Shown piece by piece: positions 1 to 8,096 of a DNA stretch of 64,000 nucleotides. The translations under genes were made by a program, and so were the position numbers. Source of the stretch: Chloroflexota bacterium (GTDB taxonomy: Bacteria > Chloroflexota > Anaerolineae > Anaerolineales > Villigracilaceae); NCBI GenBank assembly GCA_016866215.1, contig VGNE01000004.1, positions 1 through 64,000 of the forward strand. The letters run 5' to 3'. Within the stretch, counting starts at the first letter, position 1. Each line of letters begins with the position of its first letter. The notes under the pieces were generated by a model that was not told where the DNA came from, made no database searches, and saw only the letters and a list, made by a program, of their open reading frames with translations.

Positions 1-93
1 GGCTGGTAGAAGCAAATCAAATTCGTCGGGTGTCAGACTGGTGAACGAAACAAATTTCCTCGGGCTTTCTTTGAGTTCATCGTATGTCAGCAT
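1..93 (-). CDS. Transposase N-terminus (partial, cut by window edge)
   Basis: Thirty-one codons read leftward from an ATG at 93 and run off the window. The peptide begins MLTYDELKESPRKF and continues with a FTSLTPDEFDLLLP stretch. This resembles the N-terminal helix that precedes the helix-turn-helix in DDE-superfamily transposases of the IS4/IS5 type. Only this piece is visible, so the catalytic domain, terminal repeats and intactness cannot be judged. The family call comes from a recognised N-terminal pattern, not from catalytic residues. Confidence 0.55.
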   Translation of the reverse strand, partial: MLTYDELKESPRKFVSFTSLTPDEFDLLLPA

Positions 94-219
94 TCGCCTA
101 TCATAACCCTATTTCCGATAAAGTCTATCAAGGAGTTTGCCGTTTTTCATCTGTCAAGTTTACGCTAAAACTGCGTAAGGTGAGTTAATGATATAGAAGA
201 AAAAACGCCGCACCGTCTC

Positions 220-1314
220 ATGAAACGATACTGGAAAATAGCAGTTCTCGCCAATATAAAAGATGACAACCACCCCAAGCCTGATGGAGTTCCACCGGAT
301 GCTTTTGCCGACTTCGATCATATCGAAACAATAGACTCGCTTCGCGCCGCGCTCGAAACGGATGGCCACACCACATTCTTTATCCAGGCTGACAGAGACC
401 TGCCCTATACCCTCCGCGAAGTGAAGCCGGATATATGCTTCAACATCGCCGAAGGTCTCGGCGGTGACGCCCGCGAAGCGCAGGTGCCGGCCTTGCTGGA
501 AATGCTTGACATTCCATACACTGGCTCACGTGTTTTAACGAACGGCATCTCACTCGATAAAACCCTCACCAAACGCATCTGGCGCGACCGTCGTCTGCCG
601 GTTGCCCCCTTTCAGGAATTCAACATTGGGGATGAGCCTCTGCGCCCCGAACTAAAATTCCCGCTTTTCGTCAAACCAGCGCGCGAAGGTACCGGCATGG
701 GCGTGGATTTGAATGCCATCGTCCACAATGAAAAAGAATTGCGTGAACGCGCGCAGTATATCATCAACATTTATCATCAACCCGCCCTCGTGGAAACATT
801 TTTACCCGGCCGTGAATTTACCGTCGGCATTTTAGGGCGCGCCGATGCAAAACGATATTCACGGCATCCGGAATGGTACGAGAAGGACGGCTTTCACCGC
901 TTCCCCATCCTCGAACTGGATAGCAGCCGCTCGGTCACACCCTGGGTTTATAGCAACGAGGCAAAATCTAAGGATGTCGGCGCAGACGGCGCGCCCGGGT
1001 ATTATTGCCCGGCCGAGATCGAACCCGAACTTGAAAAGAAATTAAAGTATTTCGCCTTGCGCGCCCATCAACTTCTAAATGCGCTCGACGTCTCCCGTAC
1101 AGATATTCGCCTCGATGAAGAAGGCAACCCACGCTTAATCGAGATCAACACTTTGCCAGGCCTGACACCCGACTACAGCGATCTATGCCTGCAAGCCAAA
1201 GCCGAAGGCATATGCTATGAAGACCTAATACTTGATATTTTATATCTAGGCGCAAGCCGCTGGGGAATGTTGGAAACTCGCGAAAATATTCCAGAATTGC
1301 CAAAGAAAAGATAG
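220..1314 (+). CDS. ATP-grasp ligase, D-alanine--D-alanine ligase-like
   Basis: A 364-residue ATP-grasp protein. An N-terminal Rossmann-like part (about 1-100) contains DICFNIAEGLGGDAREAQVP and the YTGS turn typical of Ddl-like enzymes. The central ATP-binding part has FPLFVKPAREGTGMGVD near residues 145-160. The C-terminal metal-binding segment, TDIRLDEEGNPRLIEINTLP, supplies the acidic and Asn ligands. Ddl enzymes join two D-alanines for peptidoglycan in the cytoplasm. This protein is a distant Ddl-like member, as also occurs next to amino-acid or peptide ligation functions, so the substrate is uncertain. It stands alone, with no mur genes beside it, which weakens the cell-wall assignment. 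The ATG at 220 lies at the start of the Rossmann strand. Confidence 0.8.
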   Translation: MKRYWKIAVLANIKDDNHPKPDGVPPDAFADFDHIETIDSLRAALETDGHTTFFIQADRDLPYTLREVKPDICFNIAEGLGGDAREAQVPALLEMLDIPYTGSRVLTNGISLDKTLTKRIWRDRRLPVAPFQEFNIGDEPLRPELKFPLFVKPAREGTGMGVDLNAIVHNEKELRERAQYIINIYHQPALVETFLPGREFTVGILGRADAKRYSRHPEWYEKDGFHRFPILELDSSRSVTPWVYSNEAKSKDVGADGAPGYYCPAEIEPELEKKLKYFALRAHQLLNALDVSRTDIRLDEEGNPRLIEINTLPGLTPDYSDLCLQAKAEGICYEDLILDILYLGASRWGMLETRENIPELPKKR

Positions 1315-1496
1315 AAAAATAATAACTGATGATACCCGCCCTCCCGCAGGATTGCTAATAAATGCAGTTGATTTATTCCAACTTGTGGTTTTTTTACCAA
1401 GACATCAACTACGACTCGTGCTAAGAAAAATTAATTCCCGTTCACTTTTGCCTTACATAGGCATACCGGGCATAATTTCTTGCGTAAATTTACACA

Positions 1497-2150
1497 TCAA
1501 GATTTAATTTTCTTCACTTGGGATGCGTATCTCGAAATCAAATGAACCCACCACGGCGACCACTTCACCCTAAACTTTGCCTGTCGAATAACCTTTCGCA
1601 TCCCATCTGGACCCTCAAACTGATCCAGCACCATAAGTGACCTCCCCACCTCAAAAGCGGCGTGCGCATCCGAGCCGACAGTTCCAGCAATGTTGTGTCT
1701 CTGAGCAAATTTCTGCGCCAGACGATTATAATTCGGCAGCATACACCGTGAGTTATACACCTCGATAGCATCCACACATGGAAGAATTTCGAGCAGGTCA
1801 TCTTCCCTCCAACCACCCGCGCGCATTTTATCGAATGGGTGGGAGACGCTGATAAACGCCCCTTGCTCCTTCAAGAGCAAGATCGTCTTTTCAGGCGAAA
1901 GATAAGGCGGAATATGCTCCGTTACAAACGCCGCGAGAATCTCTCCCTGGGTCGTCATAATCTCCTCGCCGACAATGACCAATTCCGGATCCAGAAGTTG
2001 AGCCGCCCGTGCGCCAGCAATTGTGTTATGGTCAGTGATCACGAGGCGGTCAATTCCTTTACGCCGGCAGGCGGCAATCAAATTTATCGGAGACGTAAGG
2101 GAGTCTTCCGAGGCATTTGTATGGCTGTGATTTTCAAGAAATATCTGCAT
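1497..2150 (-). CDS. PHP-domain metal-dependent phosphoesterase
   Basis: A 217-residue protein with the PHP metal-site motifs in order: ENHSHTNASEDS at the N-terminus (HxH), ITDHNT near residue 40, a conserved Glu in VIVGEE near 60, SHPFD near 100, and GSDAH near 155. PHP proteins hydrolyse phosphoesters with a trinuclear metal centre. Stand-alone members act on small phosphorylated substrates or are uncharacterised. The length fits a single-domain PHP protein of the PolX/YciV-like group, so there is no sign of a polymerase. It is encoded opposite to its neighbours and has no evident operon partner. The specific substrate is unknown. Confidence 0.85.
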   Translation of the reverse strand: MQIFLENHSHTNASEDSLTSPINLIAACRRKGIDRLVITDHNTIAGARAAQLLDPELVIVGEEIMTTQGEILAAFVTEHIPPYLSPEKTILLLKEQGAFISVSHPFDKMRAGGWREDDLLEILPCVDAIEVYNSRCMLPNYNRLAQKFAQRHNIAGTVGSDAHAAFEVGRSLMVLDQFEGPDGMRKVIRQAKFRVKWSPWWVHLISRYASQVKKIKS

Positions 2151-2445
2151 ATTAAAGTGGAGAACGGACCAATTTTAAGGGGTTTATTTGGTATAATCTT
2201 GACAATAACGAGCGCATATCTTGCGACTCAACTTTGAGAATATGAAAGATTTTACATCGGTTCCACATTTTGAAACACTTTGCCTGCTGATGAGACCATA
2301 ATATTTGAATAATTTCACGATCGTCAATTACAATACAGGAAATAAATTGTAATAATTATTGTTGTAATTTCGAGTATAATGGCTTCCACAAATAGTATAA
2401 CAGACACGAGATGACACTTATGCTCATTGGAATTAAGGGAACCAA

Positions 2446-2958
2446 ATGGAAAAGTTGACTCAGGACTTAATAGAGGCACCAGGTTTTTCTTCACTTTTTC
2501 AAACGGATGAAAGAGAAAGTGCAGATTCCAACCAGGACATCGAGCTGGAGGTTGTAAATCCGGATTCTTACAACTTAAGTTATACCTGTTTGTTGATCCC
2601 CCGATTTCCGTCCCATCAACTAAAAGGTGACTTGGCAGATTATTTACACCAATGGCTGCCACAAATCTGCATCTCCTACAGCTGGCGTTTGGAATTTATT
2701 GCCATTCAACCAGATTATTTCCAATGGGCAATTTGCGTTCCCCCCTCTACTATCCGAGGTCATTTTATGCAACAAATTCGTTACGATACGTCTGAAATGA
2801 TCTTTTCCAACTTTGGGCATATAAGATCGGAAAATTTATCCAACGATTTTTGGGCGCCCGGTAATCTGGTAGTATTAGGAACACGGCCCCATCCGGAAGA
2901 AATGATCAGTCAATACATTCACTTAATCCGCATTCAACAAGGGCTAAACAAGCTATAA
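2446..2958 (+). CDS. IS200-type TnpA-like protein with HUH motif lost (probably domesticated)
   Basis: A 170-residue protein whose middle (about 45-165) follows the fold order of the IS200/IS605 Y1 transposase: an opening strand (YTCLLIPRF), a helix (LADYLHQWLPQI), a strand (WRLEFIAIQPD), a segment matching DFWAPGNLVV, and a terminal helix EEMISQYIHLIRIQQG. In active TnpA the third block reads PDHVH and its two His bind metal. Here positions 90-93 read DYFQ, so both His are gone. A Tyr remains at 157 in the helix that normally carries the nucleophile. A roughly 40-residue acidic N-terminal extension is added. No left or right IS ends or TnpB gene are visible. It opens a rightward gene run, 49 bases before the Mrr-like gene. 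DNA binding without strand transfer is the inferred role. Confidence 0.65.
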   Translation: MEKLTQDLIEAPGFSSLFQTDERESADSNQDIELEVVNPDSYNLSYTCLLIPRFPSHQLKGDLADYLHQWLPQICISYSWRLEFIAIQPDYFQWAICVPPSTIRGHFMQQIRYDTSEMIFSNFGHIRSENLSNDFWAPGNLVVLGTRPHPEEMISQYIHLIRIQQGLNKL

Positions 2959-3007
2959 TAATCAGGAACCCCCTAAAGAATGCAATACAACACTCTGGTT
3001 TCTGTAC

Positions 3008-3859
3008 ATGTCAAATATAACCATCCAAAGAGCTGGTGAACTGCTGCGAAGTGTATTTGAAATTCTTTGGGATAAACCCGATGGTTTAACGGCCATGCAG
3101 GTTTTAGCCCTGCTCCCCAAGTTAACCAGCCTAACAGAGTATGAATTAGAACATTCCCCAACACTAAATCTGCGAAAATACGAGAAAATCGTTCGACTCA
3201 CCACTATCCCTCTTGTTCATGCCGGTTGGTTAGTAAAAAATGAAAAGGGACGGTGGTATATTACTGAAGCGGGGTACCGAGCTTGCAATCAATTTGTTAA
3301 TGAACAAGAATTCTATCAAGAAGCCCTTCGTTTGTATAGCGAACACAAACGGATTGAACCTGAAAGCATTATGGCTTTGGAGATTGCCCAGGAATCGGCC
3401 TGGGCACAAATCGAAAAACACCTATTACGCTTGAAAAATACCGAACTTCAAAGCATGTCGGCCGAACTCCTGCGCATGATGGGGTATTTCCCCTCCTGGA
3501 TGGCACCTCCAGAAAAACAGCGAGGCCATATTGATTTGATTGCATTTACTGATCCCCTTGGAGTAAAAGGCCAAAGGATCGTGACTCAAATCATACAGAA
3601 AGGCCAGCCGGTCACGCTGCCAGGACTCAAAGGTTTTCTTTCAATTCTCGGTCCAAAAGACTTTGGCATGATTATTTCGATAAGCGGGTTCACTCATGAT
3701 GCATTGCAGGAATTGAGTTCAGAACTGTTTGGAAAAGTCACCGCTCTTGATGCCAATTCATTTTTTGATCTTTGGAAAAAATACTATGCTGAGTTAAGTC
3801 AGGAGATCCGCCAATTACTGCCTGTCAGGGCCGTGCATTTTTTGTCACACATCGATTAG
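3008..3859 (+). CDS. Mrr-like protein (winged helix plus restriction-endonuclease-like fold), catalytic Lys apparently missing
   Basis: A 283-residue protein. The N-terminal part (about 1-100) looks like the Mrr_N winged helix (GLTAMQVLALLP, then HAGWLVKNEKGRWYITEAGY). The C-terminal part (about 140-275) aligns with the Mrr catalytic domain: LLRMMGY, then GHIDLIAFTDPLG with Asp176, then RIVTQIIQKG, then LKGFLSILGPKDFGMIISISGFT. Mrr endonucleases cut modified DNA using a D...QxK triad. Asp176 and Gln194 are present, but position 196, where Lys is expected, is Ile. The protein may therefore bind rather than cut DNA, or a nearby Lys (198) may substitute. It lies between the TnpA-like gene and the 163-residue gene with short gaps, consistent with one operon. 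Confidence 0.65.
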   Translation: MSNITIQRAGELLRSVFEILWDKPDGLTAMQVLALLPKLTSLTEYELEHSPTLNLRKYEKIVRLTTIPLVHAGWLVKNEKGRWYITEAGYRACNQFVNEQEFYQEALRLYSEHKRIEPESIMALEIAQESAWAQIEKHLLRLKNTELQSMSAELLRMMGYFPSWMAPPEKQRGHIDLIAFTDPLGVKGQRIVTQIIQKGQPVTLPGLKGFLSILGPKDFGMIISISGFTHDALQELSSELFGKVTALDANSFFDLWKKYYAELSQEIRQLLPVRAVHFLSHID

Positions 3860-3871
3860 GGAAGTCATAAA

Positions 3872-4363
3872 ATGAGCAAAAAATTGACCGGCCGGGTAAA
3901 AAATCCGTACAGTAAATCATTCGAGGCTGGAATCGAAAATCTAAGGGATGAAATTCAGCTTGCGCTTCAATGGAACAGACCTAGTATCTTAATCGCAATT
4001 CACAAATCAAAAGCGGGACAAACCAAATCGCAATTAACATTGGAACAACGAATTCTTGATTTCAACAAGAAGGTCGAGCGGATTCGCGCAAACGAAAAAA
4101 ATATTGATTTGATCCGAAAAATAAAGACGACAGCAAATCGGGAGAATATCGTCTTTTTTATCTCAGGCTTTGAAAACACGAATAATAGTTCGAGGGATGA
4201 AGTTTTCAGGCTTTTGAATATGCAGCGTGAATTTTTTATTGAGAATCTAATCCGCGCTGTTTTTTGGCTTACAAAAGCGGAGGCAGAAAAATTGCCTCAT
4301 TCAGCGCCGGATTTTTGGGCCTTTCGACACCGAACAGTGGAATTTGCGCCAACGCGGGATTGA
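3872..4363 (+). CDS. Stand-alone degenerate P-loop-like domain protein
   Basis: A 163-residue protein of unknown function. Its core is clearly the same domain as residues 1-155 of the TPR protein at 10167-12806. Shared blocks are AIEELELAIRWDRPS versus LRDEIQLALQWNRPS, HVFFISGV versus IVFFISGF, RVVFWINP versus RAVFWLTK, and APDFWEYCQRVVEF versus APDFWAFRHRTVEF. The strand-helix pattern suggests a P-loop-type alpha/beta fold in which FFISG sits at the Walker B strand, but no GxxxxGK[ST] is present, so nucleotide binding is doubtful. The gene starts 12 bases after the Mrr-like gene. I see no catalytic residues. An adaptor role pairing with the TPR protein is inference. Confidence 0.6.
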   Translation: MSKKLTGRVKNPYSKSFEAGIENLRDEIQLALQWNRPSILIAIHKSKAGQTKSQLTLEQRILDFNKKVERIRANEKNIDLIRKIKTTANRENIVFFISGFENTNNSSRDEVFRLLNMQREFFIENLIRAVFWLTKAEAEKLPHSAPDFWAFRHRTVEFAPTRD

Positions 4364-4582
4364 AATGATTTCACGGATCAACTGGTATACTACTCCGAAA
4401 GGAAGTATTTCCATGGATCTGAACACAAACTCCATAAAAATATCCGAGCCTTGGAAAAATAATCCTACCAGGCTTTTAAAACGGAAAAAGAATGACAACC
4501 CGTTTTGAAGTTAATATATACAAAATTCGACGTTGCTGTTTCTCTTGAAACCATCAACCATCAATGTATTAATTTAAGAACC

Positions 4583-6718
4583 ATGCAACTTCAATTCGTG
4601 AGTATATTCCTGATCATTCTTGCAATTACCATGGGCGCCATATTATTTGTATTTAAAAAGACTCCCGGCTCGTCAAGTCTGAGTCTGCTCGCATTTCTTA
4701 TTGCCGCCTGGATTAGTGCCTATCACTTATACATGTTTTTGGATATTCCTGATTCATTCCTGGAATTGAGAGCTGTCCATCTTTTCTTCCTTGCCGCTAC
4801 TGCAACTACCTTATTCTACTTCTCGCTCTCTTATACAAATCGAACTCATTGGTTGAATAAATCTACAATTCTATTTTTCCTTATAGAACCGATCGTTATT
4901 CAAATCTTATATTGGACAGAGTCTTCACGAAGAATATTTTTTAACCAAGGAAATGGGCTGGAGGTTGGCGAACAATTTAACCTGTTTTATGTCTTCATCC
5001 TTCTTGCAGGAAGCATCGTGTTGTTTGTAGATACTTTCTTGCACAAGCCTCGCATATATTTCCTGCGTGCTGGCACGATAATACTTGGCGCGCTTTGCCC
5101 TTTGTTCGGCGTCTTGTTTACGATTTTCAACCGACAATTTGAGATCAATTTATTAACATTGGTCGTCTCCTACTGCCTCGCCATCGTAGGGTTTGCCTAT
5201 GGAATATTCAATGGCGCATTAATTGAAACCGCACCCTTGAATCGCGAGATTGTGATTGAAGGTATGGAGGACGGCTGGATGGTTATAGACAATCGTGACA
5301 ATATAATTGATCTAAACTCCTCCGCCGAAAAATTGGTCGGTCTATCGCGTGAAACCAGTTATGGGCAACCGATCACTCGTATCCTGAAAGAATGGCCTAA
5401 AATCTCAAACTCGGCTGAAGGTATTAAGGAAATGGAAATGCGCCGTAGTGTCAAATCGCAAAGTGGCTGGCGTTACTTGAACATTCGAATATCTCAATTA
5501 AGAAACAAACAAGATGAAAAATTCGGGCACTTACTGGTCTGGCGTGACATTACTGGCAGAAAACATGCAGACGAAGCCCACCAAAGAGTTCGGGATGAGT
5601 TGTTTGTGCTTTTAAATTCCATATCCAGCAATGCCAGCCGCTCATTGAATATTGAGGAGTTTTTATCCGAGACGAGTTTTCAAATCCTATATTCCTTTCA
5701 CAGCCAGGCGGTAGCTGTTTTTTTGACCGAGGAAATGAATATCGGAAAACAAACCATTACTCTCAAATCTCATTTTGGGCTGGACCCTAAAAACATACAG
5801 GAATTAAATACGATCGCAAGCGCTGCCAATCTTCAAAAATGGCTGATTCAAAATGTCGAAAATCGGCCTCTGGTAATTGACCATAACAACAAAACGACCT
5901 ATGTTCCAATTAGCATTAAAAACATTGAGGCTGAGTGCGCAATATTAATACCATTAGTCACCTATCCACAACATGAAAATAGCGTTATTGGCTGTTTGTA
6001 TCTCAGTAGAAGGGAAAACATCCCATACAGCCAAGATGAAGTTATTCGCCTGACGACGATCGCGAATCAGATCGCGACATTGATTGACAGCAACCGCAGA
6101 AAACAATTTTCTATCGCCCTTTCTGAAAGACAGCGGTTGTTGCGCGACCTGCACGACTCGGTTAGCCAAAAATTATATGGGCTGGTAGCATTGACAGAAG
6201 CTGCCCAGGCGGGAATCGAGGCAGGATCTGAGATTTCTCCATTACAAGTCTTGGCGCGTATAGGAGAAAATGCCCGTCAAGCTGCCAAGGAAATGCGTCT
6301 ATTTCTTCATGAAATGCAGCCGATTGACTTAAAAGATGGTCTTGTGTCCTCCCTGCACAACCGCCTGGCCGCGGTTGAAGGCCGGGCAGACATCAGGGCC
6401 AGGTTACTTTCAGACGAAAAAATAATACTCTCTAAAGAAAAGGAAACTGCCCTGTATTTCATTGCACAGGAAGCGCTAAATAATATTCTAAGACATGCCC
6501 GCGCAAAAAATGTTGTCGTAAGCATCCATCAAACCCGCCAGAAGGTAAAGCTCGAAATTAAAGACGATGGGCAGGGATTTGACATCGTAAAAGCGGACAA
6601 AGGATTGGGATTACGTAATATGAAGGAACGCGCCATGTTAATAAATGGAACATTTAAGATAACATCTACGATCGGTTCTGGAACCCATATCTCAGTGTCT
6701 GTAAGTAAGAAAAGTTAG
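4583..6718 (+). CDS. Membrane histidine kinase (7TM-PAS-GAF-HisKA_3-HATPase)
   Basis: A 711-residue sensor kinase. The first 210 residues are a run of hydrophobic helices of the histidine-kinase N-terminal 7TM type. A PAS domain (about 225-330) begins GMEDGWMVIDNRDNIIDLNS and ends HLLVWRDITGRK. A GAF domain (about 345-505) follows, then HisKA_3 with LLRDLHDSVSQKL (phosphoacceptor His near 524) and an HATPase domain with EALNNILRHA, DDGQGFD and GLGLRNMKERA. This is the NarX/DesK-type kinase that phosphorylates NarL-family regulators. Such a regulator starts 4 bases downstream. A TTG at 4505 would add 26 residues; I prefer the ATG at 4583 because the first membrane helix starts there. The signal sensed is unknown. 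Confidence 0.88.
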   Translation: MQLQFVSIFLIILAITMGAILFVFKKTPGSSSLSLLAFLIAAWISAYHLYMFLDIPDSFLELRAVHLFFLAATATTLFYFSLSYTNRTHWLNKSTILFFLIEPIVIQILYWTESSRRIFFNQGNGLEVGEQFNLFYVFILLAGSIVLFVDTFLHKPRIYFLRAGTIILGALCPLFGVLFTIFNRQFEINLLTLVVSYCLAIVGFAYGIFNGALIETAPLNREIVIEGMEDGWMVIDNRDNIIDLNSSAEKLVGLSRETSYGQPITRILKEWPKISNSAEGIKEMEMRRSVKSQSGWRYLNIRISQLRNKQDEKFGHLLVWRDITGRKHADEAHQRVRDELFVLLNSISSNASRSLNIEEFLSETSFQILYSFHSQAVAVFLTEEMNIGKQTITLKSHFGLDPKNIQELNTIASAANLQKWLIQNVENRPLVIDHNNKTTYVPISIKNIEAECAILIPLVTYPQHENSVIGCLYLSRRENIPYSQDEVIRLTTIANQIATLIDSNRRKQFSIALSERQRLLRDLHDSVSQKLYGLVALTEAAQAGIEAGSEISPLQVLARIGENARQAAKEMRLFLHEMQPIDLKDGLVSSLHNRLAAVEGRADIRARLLSDEKIILSKEKETALYFIAQEALNNILRHARAKNVVVSIHQTRQKVKLEIKDDGQGFDIVKADKGLGLRNMKERAMLINGTFKITSTIGSGTHISVSVSKKS

Positions 6719-6722
6719 GATC

Positions 6723-7373
6723 ATGAAAGCAATTCGCATACTTGTCGCTGAAGATGAAAATGTGGTGCGCGATGGAGTAGTGGCGATTCTCTCCTACCAG
6801 TCTGATATGAAGGTTGTGGCTGAAGCGGGGGACGGCGCTAAAGCTGTCGAACTTGCCCGCCAGCACAAACCCGATGTTGTTCTACTTGACCTGCAAATGC
6901 CCAAGCTAACAGGACTGGAAGCCATACCAAAATTAATGGCCGCATCCCCTAAATCAAATATATTAGTGCTGACTGGTTTTGCAGAAAGCGACGGGGTGTA
7001 TCAATGCATTAAAGCCGGCGCGCGCGGATTCCTGCTAAAAGATGCTACCAGAACGCAGTTATTGCAAGCCATTCGGGATGTAGCCAATGGGCTTGAATCG
7101 ATTCAACCAGCCATTGCCATGCGAGTTATACATGAGATCGATCACCCCGCTGAAATAATGTACACCGCAAGTCCGCTCGCACCCCGGGAACTGGAGACGC
7201 TAAAATTGATCGCACGAGGGATGAGTAATCAGGAAATTGCAAACAGCATGGGCGTACATGAGAGAACCGTGGCCAAATATGTAAGCGGAATTTTGGAAAA
7301 ACTGCACCTTGCCAACCGTACACAAGCGGCCTTGTATGCGATACAAGAGGGTCTAACCGCTCCTAAAAAATAA
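6723..7373 (+). CDS. NarL/FixJ-family response regulator
   Basis: A 216-residue two-domain regulator. The receiver domain has acidic residues E10/D11, the phosphoacceptor D56 in VVLLDLQMP, and Lys near 106 in GFLLKDAT. The LuxR-type helix-turn-helix at about 150-210 contains LAPRELETLKLIARGMSNQE and ERTVAKYVSGILEKL. It lies 4 bases after the kinase gene and is almost certainly its partner. A strong intrinsic terminator follows the stop codon, so kinase and regulator form the end of a transcript. It is closely similar to the regulator at 8097-8762, which suggests a local duplication. Confidence 0.93.
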   Translation: MKAIRILVAEDENVVRDGVVAILSYQSDMKVVAEAGDGAKAVELARQHKPDVVLLDLQMPKLTGLEAIPKLMAASPKSNILVLTGFAESDGVYQCIKAGARGFLLKDATRTQLLQAIRDVANGLESIQPAIAMRVIHEIDHPAEIMYTASPLAPRELETLKLIARGMSNQEIANSMGVHERTVAKYVSGILEKLHLANRTQAALYAIQEGLTAPKK

Positions 7374-7393
7374 TCATAAGTAGAATAATGTCC

Positions 7394-7424
7394 ACACCCG
7401 CGCTGGATCAGCGCGGGTGTTTTT
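7394..7424 (+). terminator. Rho-independent terminator after kinase/regulator pair
   Basis: A perfect 11-bp stem (7394-7404 with 7410-7420) and a 5-base loop GGATC are followed by TTTTAATTT. It lies 20 bases past the response-regulator stop codon and separates that transcript from the MraZ-like gene. Confidence 0.93.
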
Positions 7425-7551
7425 AATTTAACCTTATCAGTCCAAGGCGTATTCTTCCACATCTTATGCGCAAATATGCATGGTCATTAATGTCCATTTC
7501 CGCGTCCCAAATCATGCAACAAATGGTTCTAAGAGTATCCTGTTTTGTCCA

Positions 7552-7580
7552 TTACTTGAAAAGAGTCAACTTCGTATAAT
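7552..7580 (+). promoter_or_regulatory. Probable sigma70-type promoter of the MraZ-like gene
   Basis: A consensus TATAAT lies at 7575-7580, and a weak TTACTT is spaced 17 bases upstream at 7552-7557. It lies between the terminator at 7394-7424 and the TTG start at 7627, so the MraZ-like and second regulator genes probably have their own promoter. The -35 match is poor, so an activator is plausible. Confidence 0.5.
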
Positions 7581-7626
7581 GCTCTTATCCATTGCCTGGA
7601 CTTGAACGCTTTTTAGGAGACATAAA

Positions 7627-8064
7627 TTGTTCCTTGGACATTATTCTAGCCAGTTGAAAAAATCGAATCACCTCCTTCTCCCCGCAGAATGGAGAAGCCT
7701 TATTTCAGGCGGCATCTATCTCACGCGAGGGTTTGACCAGAATTTACTAATTCTTAGAGCAGATGCATTTAAGGAGATCTATGCACGAATTTCTTCACTA
7801 AATATCGCAGATCCACTGGCAAGATTGCTTTTGCGAATGTTCCTGGGAACAGCAAGTTTTATACAAATTGCCAAAAACGAGTCTTTTCCCATACCACCCA
7901 GCCTGATCAACTATGCAGATCTTAAGAGCGAGGTAGTGATCATCGGGCAAGGGGAATATCTGGAAGTTTGGTCACCAATCCTGTGGAATCAGCAGGAAAT
8001 TCAAATTCAAGATGCCAAGGCTAACGCACAACGATTCTCATCTCTCACCATAGTCACGGGTTAA
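7627..8064 (+). CDS. MraZ-like (SpoVT-AbrB fold) protein lacking DxxxR DNA-binding motifs
   Basis: A 145-residue protein with MraZ architecture: the opening MFLGHYSSQL, a TRGFDQNLLI strand, a helix through FKEIYARISSLNIADPLARL, the second repeat entered by RMFLGTASFIQI, and the ending VVIIGQGEYLEVWSPILWNQQE. The start is TTG. It is chosen because AGGAGA at 7615-7620 is spaced 6 bases before it and because MraZ proteins begin MFxGxY. MraZ normally binds DNA upstream of the dcw cell-division cluster through a DxxxR motif in each half. Here those sites read K11...H15 and A82...S86, so both motifs are lost. No dcw genes are nearby. The stop lies 32 bases before the start of the second response regulator, so they are probably co-transcribed. 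Function is unknown. Confidence 0.72.
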   Translation: MFLGHYSSQLKKSNHLLLPAEWRSLISGGIYLTRGFDQNLLILRADAFKEIYARISSLNIADPLARLLLRMFLGTASFIQIAKNESFPIPPSLINYADLKSEVVIIGQGEYLEVWSPILWNQQEIQIQDAKANAQRFSSLTIVTG

Positions 8065-8096
8065 AAATAACTATGAAATCAGAAATAGGTACCCAC

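Noticed and set aside
1-219. Complete insertion sequence at the left edge
   Set aside because: Only the first 31 codons of the transposase are in the window and I could not identify convincing terminal repeats in 94-219.
1820-1850. HPFDKMRAGG in the PHP protein, resembling a known repeat-derived peptide (FDxLRAG)
   Set aside because: An HPFD-plus-basic-residue segment is a normal part of the PHP metal site, and no palindrome is present in the DNA.
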